Program-made: the position numbers and the translations under genes
In this document: in pieces, positions 6,260-14,300 of the stretch
Layout of the letters: each line of letters opens with the position of its first letter
Numbering within the stretch: the stretch's first letter is position 1
The notes under the pieces: generated by a model
What the model was told of the DNA's origin: nothing
What the model saw: only the letters and a program-made list of their open reading frames with translations
Database searches by the model: none
Source: Hymenobacter terricola
GTDB taxonomy: Bacteria; Bacteroidota; Bacteroidia; Cytophagales; Hymenobacteraceae
DNA length: 37,848 nt
Direction of reading: 5' to 3'
NCBI RefSeq assembly: GCF_017921975.2
Contig: NZ_JAGEMO020000020.1
Span: 1-37,848, forward strand

Positions 6260-6379
6260 GTGATTTACGCCGATATTATCGACGCATTCAACAAAGAAGA
6301 AAAGCACGGGCGCACCGTTTATCCTGGCCGCAATCGGACCGGAATTGTGTCGGCTCAGGCTGGTAATTGGGGCAAATAG
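6260..6379 (+). pseudogene. Possible gene remnant (39 codons)
   Basis: From GTG at 6260 a frame runs to TAG at 6377-6379, encoding a peptide with IDAFNKEEKHGRTVYPGRN in the middle. The composition is that of a normal soluble protein. It begins right after a terminator, and I see no good start signal. I do not recognise the family. It may be the tail of a decayed gene. Confidence 0.25.
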
Positions 6380-6424
6380 GGTGCATGGATTGAATGGGTA
6401 AGCGGTTGATAAACCGGCTAACAA

Positions 6425-6452
6425 CAAAAAACCCGAGCATTATGGGCTCGGG
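6425..6452 (-). terminator. Intrinsic terminator, minus strand
   Basis: On the minus strand, CCCGAGC pairs with GCTCGGG and is followed by TTTTTT. It lies about 130 bases downstream of a minus-strand promoter and a 26-codon frame, forming a complete small transcription unit. Confidence 0.75.
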
Positions 6453-6480
6453 CGGTGTCGGGTTTCAGCGGGGGCTGAAA

Positions 6481-6561
6481 TCAGGCAAACGTACCGAGCG
6501 GGAGCAGCCGTGCTGGCTGCATCTTATCCGAGTTGCTGGTGAATGTTAGGTGGCGGTACAT
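6481..6561 (-). CDS. Putative 26-residue peptide
   Basis: The ATG at 6561 opens a 26-codon frame ending in TGA at 6483-6481. The peptide begins MYRHLTFTSNSDK and ends LLPLGTFA. It is the only frame in a short transcript bounded by a good promoter and a terminator. No homology is recognised; the RNA itself could be the product. Confidence 0.35.
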   Translation of the reverse strand: MYRHLTFTSNSDKMQPARLLPLGTFA

Positions 6562-6582
6562 GATTGTTTGCTTTTGGTGCGA

Positions 6583-6613
6583 CAAAGGTTGGATATTAAT
6601 TTTAATTGCGCAA
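6583..6613 (-). promoter_or_regulatory. Promoter of the small minus-strand transcript
   Basis: On the minus strand, TTG (6613-6611), 20 bases, then AACCTTTG (6590-6583). This fits the Bacteroidota primary-sigma consensus (TTG, about 20 bases, TAnnTTTG) with one mismatch. Transcription would begin near 6576. Confidence 0.55.
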
Positions 6614-6675
6614 CTAATTTTTGAAAATAATTAATAAATATTATTTTTGACCGGAATATAAGTCGGGAATAAAGT

Positions 6676-6720
6676 GAATAGAGCGTCATGCTTCGCTGCG
6701 CTCTGCATGACGCTCTATTC
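6676..6720. repeat. Dispersed palindromic repeat, short copy
   Basis: GAATAGAGCGTCATGC and its exact inverse at 6705-6720 flank TTCGCTGCGCTCT. This is the outer part of the element seen whole at 6012. It ends 45 bases before the deacetylase start. Confidence 0.8.
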
Positions 6721-6765
6721 ACCTCTCCAAAAACATCCAGCCCCAGTTCCCAGTAACTGCGGCGT

Positions 6766-7668
6766 ATGCCCTGCCTCGCCACTTCCGACCACTACACCCT
6801 CGACCTGCCCGCCGGGCATCGCTTCCCCATCGCCAAATACGCTCTGATTCGGGAGCAGCTATTGTGGCAAGGCATTGCCATGCCGGAGGATTTCTACGAG
6901 CCTGGGCTATGCGCGGAGGAGGATATTTTGCGGGTCCACACCGCGGAGTATTGGCACAAAGTGCGCGACTTGCAGCTGACGCCCCGTGAAGTGCGCAACC
7001 TGGGGCTGCCGCAAAGCCCGCAGCTGGTGCGGCGCTCGCTGAGCAGCAGCGCGGGCACGGTGCAATCGGCGTTGCGGGCCCTGCGCGATGGCATTGGGAT
7101 GAACCTGGCAGGCGGCACCCACCACGCATTTGCCAACCGAGGCGAGGGGTTTTGCGTGCTGAACGACCAGGCCATTGCCGCCGCGCATTTGCTGGCGCAC
7201 GGGCTGGCAAAGCAAATTCTGATTGTGGATTTGGACGTGCACCAGGGCGACGGCACGGCCAGCATTTTCCGCGATGAGCCCCGCGTTTTCACGTTTTCCA
7301 TGCACGCGGGAGCCAATTATCCGTTGCGCAAGGAACAGTCGGACTTGGATATTCCGCTGGCGCTGGGCACGGGGGATGCGGAGTATCTGGCGCAGCTTAC
7401 CTCAACGCTGGAACCGCTGGTGGAGCGGGTGCAGCCCGATTTCATTTTTTACCAAGCCGGCGTGGACGTGCTGGCGACTGATAAACTGGGCAAGCTGGCC
7501 CTCACTCCGGCCGGCTGTCGGCAGCGCGATGAATTGGTGCTGGGCCTGTGCCGGGCGCGGGGCCTGCCAGTGGCGGTAAGCATGGGCGGGGGCTATTCTG
7601 AGCGCCTGGCCGACATCGTGGATGCGCATTGCAATACGTTTCGGGTGGCGTTTGAATTGTGGCCGTAG
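6766..7668 (+). CDS. Histone deacetylase family protein (class IV, HDAC11-like)
   Basis: A Zn-dependent deacetylase fold of 300 residues, a typical length for bacterial class IV members. GGTHHAF carries the paired catalytic His119-His120. VDLDVHQGDGT holds metal ligands Asp155 and His159, and AGVDVLATDKLGKL near 246-259 supplies the second Asp. SMGGGYSE near 285 is the active-site glycine loop. Substrate is not known: bacterial members act on acetyl-lysine, acyl-lysine, polyamines or other acetylamides. The ATG at 6766 is the first in frame and gives the expected N-terminus. It stands alone, ahead of a palindromic repeat that overlaps its stop codon. Confidence 0.9.
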   Translation: MPCLATSDHYTLDLPAGHRFPIAKYALIREQLLWQGIAMPEDFYEPGLCAEEDILRVHTAEYWHKVRDLQLTPREVRNLGLPQSPQLVRRSLSSSAGTVQSALRALRDGIGMNLAGGTHHAFANRGEGFCVLNDQAIAAAHLLAHGLAKQILIVDLDVHQGDGTASIFRDEPRVFTFSMHAGANYPLRKEQSDLDIPLALGTGDAEYLAQLTSTLEPLVERVQPDFIFYQAGVDVLATDKLGKLALTPAGCRQRDELVLGLCRARGLPVAVSMGGGYSERLADIVDAHCNTFRVAFELWP

Positions 7669-7795
7669 GAACGCGCCATGGCGCGTTCAATTGTTGAACA
7701 ACCGGCGGTTTCGTTACGCTAACTGGTCCGTCATATTCATATCCGAACGGGCCACGCCGAACGCGCACGCCGAACGCGCCATGGCGCGTTCCTAC
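7665..7795. repeat. MITE-like element with palindromic ends
   Basis: GTAGGAACGCGCCATGG and CGCGTTC at the left end are repeated in exact inverted orientation at 7772-7795. Each end is itself a palindrome (GAACGCGCCATGGCGCGTTC). The total is 131 bases with no frame inside. It supplies the stop codon context of the deacetylase gene and lies 11 bases before the J-domain gene. Confidence 0.75.
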
Positions 7796-7806
7796 CTTTG
7801 TGACCA

Positions 7807-8832
7807 ATGAGAAAAGCTGATTCCGCGCATCCCGCGCCCATTACCGTTCCTGTTCGAACCGATGAAAAGCCGACGGGTACCACCGCCCAGCAGGCCTTCC
7901 GGCAAGCTATTCTGGATGTGGAGAACCTGCGGGAGCGGCTGCGCGACCTGCGTGCCGAGCAGGCCGAAGCCCGGCGGCGCTACTGGCAGCAGGTGGGCCC
8001 GGCGGCCACGGCCGTGGTGGCGGCCCGCCATGCGCTGTATGCGCCGCTGGAAGAAGCCTTGCTGCTGAGCTACTTCAGCCGCCTGGAGGAGCAGCAGATT
8101 ACGGGCGTAATTCTGGGCAATGCGCGCAACCTGGAAGAACGGTTTGGGGAGGATGAGGAGGCAATTTTTCGCAAGTATGCGCCAGCCCAGGCGCGCCGGA
8201 ATGCGGCGGCGAAAGCTGCAGGCGACGCGGACGGCACTCCAACACCGCAGCCCACTTACGTTCCCGACCCGAGTCTGCCACCGCATGAGCAGGCGGCGGC
8301 CGCGGCCAAGGCCCGCCGCAAAACCAAAGCCCAGCGCCTGCAGGAAGCCGCCGCGCAAGCGGCCCAACTCGACCAAAAACAACTCGAATCGAACACCAAA
8401 ACCATTTACCGCCAACTGGCCCGCACCCACCACCCCGACCTGGAGCGTGACCCCGACAAGCAGGCCGACAAAACCGCCCAGATGCAGCGCATTACGGAAG
8501 CATACGAGGCCGACGACCTGTATACGCTGCTGCAATTGCTGGCCGAATCGGGCCCGGCCGACACGGCCGCCGATGACGTGCTGGCCCGCTACACCCGCGC
8601 CCTGCTGCAGCAGCAAACCCAGCTGAAACAGGAAATGAACGAGCTGAAATACGGCCCCAACGGCTTCATCACGGGCGCGGGCAAAAAGCAGGAGCTGGAA
8701 CTGCGCCAGCTCAAGCGCGACCTGCGGGCCGAGGCCGAGTACGTGGCCCACATCGGCCGGTTGTTTGGCCAGCCAGATGGCCTGCGCGACATGCTGCGCC
8801 AGCTGGCCGCCGAAGGCCTGGAAAGCATCTGA
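7807..8832 (+). CDS. J-domain protein (DnaJ-like)
   Basis: 341 residues, rich in Ala, Gln and charged residues, with long predicted coiled stretches (35-60, 160-195, 260-300). The J-domain signature HPD is at 209-211, in the sequence YRQLARTHHPDLERD, followed by a K/Q-rich helix and ITEAYEADDLYTLLQL. The J-domain is thus central rather than N-terminal. The HPD loop stimulates the ATPase of a DnaK-type Hsp70. There is no Gly/Phe or zinc-finger region, so this is a specialised cochaperone of unknown client. Confidence 0.8.
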   Translation: MRKADSAHPAPITVPVRTDEKPTGTTAQQAFRQAILDVENLRERLRDLRAEQAEARRRYWQQVGPAATAVVAARHALYAPLEEALLLSYFSRLEEQQITGVILGNARNLEERFGEDEEAIFRKYAPAQARRNAAAKAAGDADGTPTPQPTYVPDPSLPPHEQAAAAAKARRKTKAQRLQEAAAQAAQLDQKQLESNTKTIYRQLARTHHPDLERDPDKQADKTAQMQRITEAYEADDLYTLLQLLAESGPADTAADDVLARYTRALLQQQTQLKQEMNELKYGPNGFITGAGKKQELELRQLKRDLRAEAEYVAHIGRLFGQPDGLRDMLRQLAAEGLESI

Positions 8833-8846
8833 TTACGTGCGCCGCG

Positions 8847-10223
8847 CTACGCCGGAAACAGCAGCGTGAACGTGGTGCCGCGCCCCAGCTCACTCTCCAC
8901 GGCCAGCTCGATATTGAGCAGCGCGCCAGCTTTGGCTACGATGGACAGGCCCAGGCCGGTGCCGCCGATATCCTTGTGCGCCAGCGCGTCGGAGCGGTAG
9001 AGCGGGTCGAAAATCCGGTCCAAATCCTCGGGGCAAATGCCAATTCCCTGGTCCCGGATGGTGCAGCGCAGGCGGGAATTGGCTTCGGCCAGCCCGACGG
9101 TGATGGTGGAGCTGGCCGGCGAATACTTCACCGCGTTGGCCAGCACGTTGTCCAGAATCAAGTCGACCAAAAATGGGTCCGACGCGATAGGCGGCAGGTC
9201 GCCGTCCTGCACGTCCACGCGAATGTGCTTGGCGTTAATGTCGGCGCGGTGGCGGTAGAGCACGTCGTGCACGCAGCTAAGCACCGTGATTTCCTGGCGA
9301 TTCAGACCCTTGGCGTGGTTTTCGAAGCGCGCCAGCAGCAGCAGCTGGTCGACGAGGTGCGTGAGGCGGTCGATTTCGTGGATGCCGCGCACGATGCTTT
9401 CCACGTACTCGGGGGCGCTGCGGGGCTTGCGCACCAGCACTTCCAGCGTGCCCTTGAGCACGGCCAGCGGCGTGCGCAACTCGTGCGAGGCATCGGCGGT
9501 GAACTGCTTTTCGCGTTCCACGGCTTCCTCGATGCGCTGCAGCAGGCCGTTGATGGCACTGGCCAGCGTATGCAGCTCGTCGGGGCGCGGCGGCAGGGCA
9601 ATGCGCTCGGCTAAGTTGCTGCGGGTGATGCGGTTGGTGGTGGCCGTAATCTGGGCGATGGGCGCGATGCTGCGCCCGGCCAGCAGGCGCGCAATGCCAA
9701 ACAGCACCAGCACCACCACGGGAAACGAGCCCAGCAACACCATCTCCAGGCTGTCGAGGACGTGCTGCGCGGCTTCCGACGAGATGCCGGCCAGCAGGTA
9801 GCCCACCGGCGCGCGCCCAACTACCACCGGCACCTGCACCTGCCGGATGGCCCGGCCGCGCAGCACCGAGCTCAGCGGCGGTTGCTCCTGGCCGGGTGTG
9901 AAGGCGAGCTGGTCGGTTTTCAGATTGGGCGAGCGGTCCATGAGCTGGCCGCGCAAGTCATTCACTTGGATAAACACCGGGTTGACCTGCACCTCGCGGT
10001 GCTCCCGCTCCTGCCACTCGTCCTTGTTGGCGAAGTGAATTTCGCCGCCGCGAATGGCCAGCTCGCCCATGTGCTTGGCTGCCTCGAAGTGCAGGTTGGC
10101 GTCGAGGTCTTTATACACGCGGTGCTGCACCACGCCAAACACCACCAGGTACACGGCCGCTACCAGCGCGGCCGTGGCCAGCATGTAGTGCAGCGCAATG
10201 CGGTTTTTGAAGGTGAGGGGCAT
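8847..10223 (-). CDS. Heavy-metal-type sensor histidine kinase
   Basis: Membrane sensor of a two-component pair. I start it at 10223 (MPLTFKNRIALHYML), because the longer frame translates a 9-base tandem repeat and a palindromic element. Residues 12-32 are the first membrane helix, 35-160 the periplasmic sensor, 163-182 the second helix, then HAMP. The phosphoacceptor is His247 in FTADASHELRTPLAVL. The ATP domain follows: NVLANAVKYSP (N box), DQGIGICPEDLDRIFDPLYR (G1 and F) and GGTGLGLSI (G2). 458 residues is usual for CusS/CzcS-like kinases. The regulator gene lies upstream, separated by 182 bases of repeats. The metal sensed cannot be read from sequence. Confidence 0.93.
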   Translation of the reverse strand: MPLTFKNRIALHYMLATAALVAAVYLVVFGVVQHRVYKDLDANLHFEAAKHMGELAIRGGEIHFANKDEWQEREHREVQVNPVFIQVNDLRGQLMDRSPNLKTDQLAFTPGQEQPPLSSVLRGRAIRQVQVPVVVGRAPVGYLLAGISSEAAQHVLDSLEMVLLGSFPVVVLVLFGIARLLAGRSIAPIAQITATTNRITRSNLAERIALPPRPDELHTLASAINGLLQRIEEAVEREKQFTADASHELRTPLAVLKGTLEVLVRKPRSAPEYVESIVRGIHEIDRLTHLVDQLLLLARFENHAKGLNRQEITVLSCVHDVLYRHRADINAKHIRVDVQDGDLPPIASDPFLVDLILDNVLANAVKYSPASSTITVGLAEANSRLRCTIRDQGIGICPEDLDRIFDPLYRSDALAHKDIGGTGLGLSIVAKAGALLNIELAVESELGRGTTFTLLFPA

Positions 10224-10230
10224 TGGGGAA

Positions 10231-10275
10231 GAGGGGAAAGAGGGGAAAGAGGGGAAAGAGGGGAAAGAGGGAAGG
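10231..10275. repeat. 9-bp tandem repeat just before the kinase start codon
   Basis: Four exact copies of GAGGGGAAA (10231-10266) and a degenerate fifth. Read on the minus strand it is a pyrimidine-rich tract (TTTCCCCTC) ending seven bases before the ATG of the histidine kinase gene. Copy-number change would alter the kinase leader. Confidence 0.85.
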
Positions 10276-10280
10276 TAAAA

Positions 10281-10382
10281 GAACGTCATGCTGAGCGCAG
10301 CCGAAGCATCTCGCGTGTGGTAGTGATTCAATCGTTGAACGAAGCGAGCGAGATGCTTCGGCTGCGCTCGGCATGACGTTCT
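10281..10382. repeat. Dispersed palindromic repeat, full copy 2
   Basis: GAACGTCATGCTGAGCGCAG and CCGAAGCATCTCGC are mirrored by GCGAGATGCTTCGG and CTGCGCTCGGCATGACGTTC. It lies between the response regulator and the kinase gene, where it could form a hairpin in the shared transcript and lower kinase expression. Confidence 0.85.
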
Positions 10383-10405
10383 CGGTAGTCTGCCAAACAG
10401 ACCGC

Positions 10406-11071
10406 CTAGTCCCGCGCAACATAGCCAATGCCGCGAATGGTCTGCAAAAACTCGTCATCCTTCGTGATTTTTAACTTTTTGCGCAGCGCATTCATGTACA
10501 CGTCAATCACGCCGGTGTTGTATTCGAAGTGAATATCCCACACGTTTTCGATGATGCTCTGGCGGCGGCACACCTTGCCTTTGTTGCGCAGCAGGTACTC
10601 CAGCAGCGCAAACTCCTTCTGGGTGAGGGCAATTTCTTCGTCGTCCTTATACACCTGGTGGGTGCTCACATCCAGCACGATGGGGCCGAGCGTGAACCGT
10701 TCGGAGGGCCCGCCCGCCGGCCGCAGCTGCACCCGGATGCGCTCCAGCAGCTCTTCGAAATGGAAGGGCTTTTTGATGTAGTCGTTGGCCCCCGCCTGCA
10801 GGCCCGCGATGGTGTCCTGCACGGTATCCTTGGCCGTGAGGAAGATGAGGGGCGTCTGGTCCTGTTGGGCACGCAGCTGGCGGCACACGTCCAGGCCGGT
10901 GAGGCCGGGCAGCATCCAGTCCACCAGCAGCAGGTCGTAGGGCTGGGCCTGGGCCTGGGCGAGGCCGGCCGGGCCGGTAGCGGCCACGTCCACCGCGAAG
11001 CCTTCCTCCTCCAGGCCTTGCTTCAGGAAGCGGGCAATGCCGGGCTCGTCTTCAACTATTAAAATGCGCAT
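10406..11071 (-). CDS. OmpR/PhoB-family response regulator
   Basis: 221 residues: receiver domain (1-120) and winged-helix DNA-binding domain (125-220). The acidic pocket is E7-D8, the phosphorylated residue Asp51 in LLLVDWMLPG, the switch Thr in IFLTAKD, and Lys in YIKKPF. The output domain has LTQKEFALLEYLLRNKGKV and ends with TIRGIGYVAR. It is most like CusR/CzcR regulators. It is divergent from the efflux pump gene, with four TTAAG-type sites in between, so it very probably controls the pump. Confidence 0.95.
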   Translation of the reverse strand: MRILIVEDEPGIARFLKQGLEEEGFAVDVAATGPAGLAQAQAQPYDLLLVDWMLPGLTGLDVCRQLRAQQDQTPLIFLTAKDTVQDTIAGLQAGANDYIKKPFHFEELLERIRVQLRPAGGPSERFTLGPIVLDVSTHQVYKDDEEIALTQKEFALLEYLLRNKGKVCRRQSIIENVWDIHFEYNTGVIDVYMNALRKKLKITKDDEFLQTIRGIGYVARD

Positions 11072-11153
11072 GCGGAGTGGATGAAAAAAGCAGGTGCCGG
11101 GCTAACGGCAATAAGCGCACGAAGATGCTGGGCTTTTGACACTAACATGAATT

Positions 11154-11191
11154 TTAAGTGAATCTTAAGGCGGCTTTAAGGGCTGACTAAG
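11154..11191 (+). promoter_or_regulatory. Four direct repeats at 11-bp spacing, probable regulator binding site
   Basis: TTAAG begins at 11154, 11165 and 11176, and CTAAG at 11187: exactly one helical turn apart. OmpR/PhoB-type regulators bind as head-to-tail dimers to direct repeats of about 11 bases. The site lies in the 242-base gap between the regulator and pump genes, about 120 bases before the pump start. The rest of 11072-11313 holds no gene. Confidence 0.7.
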
Positions 11192-11313
11192 GCGCTTGCG
11201 CGTTTATGCCTCGACATTATCCGGCATTCGTGCCCTCTCCTTAGTTTCGGGCATTCTCCCTGGCCGGGGGCCAATGTGCTTCCCACGCCCCCAAACGACC
11301 TGTACCGCACCCA

Positions 11314-14300
11314 ATGCTTTCTAAAATAATAGCTGCCAGCATCCACAACAAGCTGCTGGTGCTGCTGATGCTGGTGGCCCTCATCGGCTGGGGCGGCTAC
11401 TCGGCCCTGAACCTGCCGCTCGACGCCATCCCGGACGTCACCAACAACCAGGTGCAGGTCATCACCCAAAGCCCCGCTCTGGCGGCGCAGGAGGTGGAGC
11501 AGCTCCTCACCGTGCCGCTCGAATTGCAGCTGCGCACCATTCCCGGCGTCACCGAAATCCGGTCCATCTCGCGCTTCGGGCTGTCGGTGATTACCGTGGT
11601 GTTCGACGACAAAATCGATACCTACCGCACCCGGCAGCTGGTGGCCGAGAAGCTGACCACCGTGCAGGCCGACCTCGGCGCCGGGGCCGGCACGCCCCAG
11701 ATGGCCCCGATTACGACCGGCCTGGGCGAGATTTTCCAGTACAGCATCCGGGTAAAAAAGGGCTACGAGCAGCAGTTTCCGCTCTCGAAGCTGCGCGACG
11801 TGCAGGACTGGCTCATCAAGCGGCAGCTGGCCGGCGTGCCCGGCGTAGTAGACGTGAGCAGCTTCGGCGGCTACGTGCGCCAGTACGAGGTGAGCGTGAA
11901 CCCCGACCGCCTGAATGCGGCCGGCGTGACCATGCCCGAGCTGTTTGCGGCCCTGCAGGACAACAACGCCAACACCGGCGGCAGCTACCTGGAGCGCGGC
12001 CCCAACACCTACTTTATCCGGGGCGAGGGCCGCGTGACTTCGCTGGCCGACATCGGCACCATCGTCATCAAGCAAGCCGCCCAGAACGCCCCGCTGCTGG
12101 TGCGCGACGTGGCCGACGTGCGCTTCGGCCACTCGGTGCGCTACGGGGCCATGACGCGCAACGGCCACGGCGAAACCGTGGGCGGCATCGTGCTCATGCT
12201 CAAGGGTGCCAGCTCGGAGCAAACCATCAAAAGCGTGAAGCAGCGAGTGGTCGAAATCCAGAAAACCCTGCCGGCCGGCCTGGAAATTCTGCCGTTTCTG
12301 GACCGCACCAAGCTTATCGATAAGGCCATTGCGACAGTCACGCACAACCTTATCGAGGGCGGCATTATCGTGCTGCTGGTGCTGCTGGTGCTGCTCGGCA
12401 ACTGGCGCGCCGGGCTGGTGGTGGCCAGCATGATACCGCTGTGCATGCTCTTCGCGCTGGGCATGATGCGCACCTTTGGCGTCTCGGCTAACCTGATGAG
12501 CCTGGGCGCGTTGGATTTCGGCCTCATCGTGGACGGGGCCGTGATTATCGTGGAAGCCATGATTTTCCACATCGTGCATTTCCGCACCCAGGCCGAGGGC
12601 GAAACCATGGACCAGGTGGCCGAAACCGCCGCTACGCGCATGATGCGCTCAGCCCTGTTCGGGCAGTTCATCATCCTCATCGTGTACTTTCCCATCCTGG
12701 CCCTCACGGGCATCGAGGGTAAGATGTTCCGGCCCATGGCCCTCACCGTGAGCTTCGCCATTGTGGGCGCTATGATATTGTGCCTCACCTACGTACCGGC
12801 CGTATCGGCCTGGGCGCTGCGCAAGGACATCAAGGAGGAAGGCACGCTGGCCAACCGCATCATGAACTTCCTGTACCGGGGCTACAGCCCGCTCATCAAG
12901 GGCGCGCTGCGAATGCGCTGGGCCGTGGTGGCGGCGGCCGTGGCGCTGCTGGTGGGGGCTTTTTTCCTGTTCCGAACGCTGGGCGGCGAGTTTATACCGC
13001 AACTCGACGAGGGCGACTTTGCCGTGAACGTGACGCTGGCGCCCGGCTCGTCGCTGAGCCAGAGCATTGCCACCACCACCAAAGTGCAGCAGATTCTGAT
13101 GAAGAAATTCCCGGAAGTGGTGCAGATTGTGGGCAAAATCGGCACTTCGGAAATCCCCACCGACCCCATGTCGTTCGAGGATTCCGACCAGATGGTCATC
13201 CTCAAAGACCAGAAGGACTGGACCTCGGCGCACTCGCGGGTGGAGCTGGCCGATATGATGCAAAAGGCCCTGGCCGGCGTGCCGGGCGTGAATATGGAGT
13301 TTCAACAGCCCATCCAGATGCGGTTTAACGAGCTGATTTCGGGCGCGAAGTCCGACATCAGCATCAAGATTTACGGCGACGATTTGGACGTGCTGTTCGA
13401 GAAAGCCAACCAGGCGGCGGCCCTCATTCGCCCGCTGGCCGGCGTGGGCGATTTGAAAGTGGAGCAGATTGCCGCCCTGCCGCAGTTGCGCGTCACCTAC
13501 GACCGCCAGAAAATGGCCCAATACGGCCTGCGCATCTCGGATTTGAATGCTCTGCTCCGCTCCTCTTTTGCCGGCGACGTGGCCGGGCAAGTGTATGAGG
13601 GCGAGCGCCGCTACGACCTGGTGCTACGCCTCGACAGCACCCGCCGCCAGGGCCTCAGCGACCTGCGCAACCTGTACGTGGACACGCCCACCGGCCAGAA
13701 AATACCGCTCGAAGAAGTGGCCGCCGTAGCCTACCGCAACGCCCCGGCCCAGATTTCGCGCGACGACGCCCGCCGCCGCATCAACATCGGCGTGAACGTG
13801 CGCGGCCGCGACGTGCAGACCCTGGTGCAGGAAATTCAGGGCAAGCTCAACCGCGTGAAGCTGCCGCCCGGCTACACCATCAAGTACGGCGGCGCGTTTG
13901 AGAACCTGCAGCGCGCCACCGCCCGGCTCGAAATCGTGGTCCCTATCTCGCTGGCGCTCATCTTCCTGCTGCTCTACCTGTCGTTTCAGTCGGTGAAGCA
14001 GGCGGCTCTGATTTTCACGGGGATTCCGCTGGCCACCATCGGCGGGATTCTGGCGCTGTGGCTGCGCGGGATGCCGTTCAGCATTTCGGCCGGCGTGGGC
14101 TTCATCGCCTTGTTTGGGGTAGCGGTACTCAACGGCATCGTGCTGGTGGCCAGCCTGAACGAGCTGGCGGCCGAGGGCGTAAAAAAGGTGAGCGAGCGGG
14201 TGATGCGCGCCACGGCCGAGCGGTTCCGGCCGGTGCTGCTCACCGCCTCGGTGGCCTCGCTGGGCTTTCTGCCCATGGCGCTGTCGACCTCGGCCGGCGC

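Noticed and set aside
6546..6782. 78-codon minus-strand frame upstream of the deacetylase
   Set aside because: It crosses a palindromic repeat and a promoter and has no family features.
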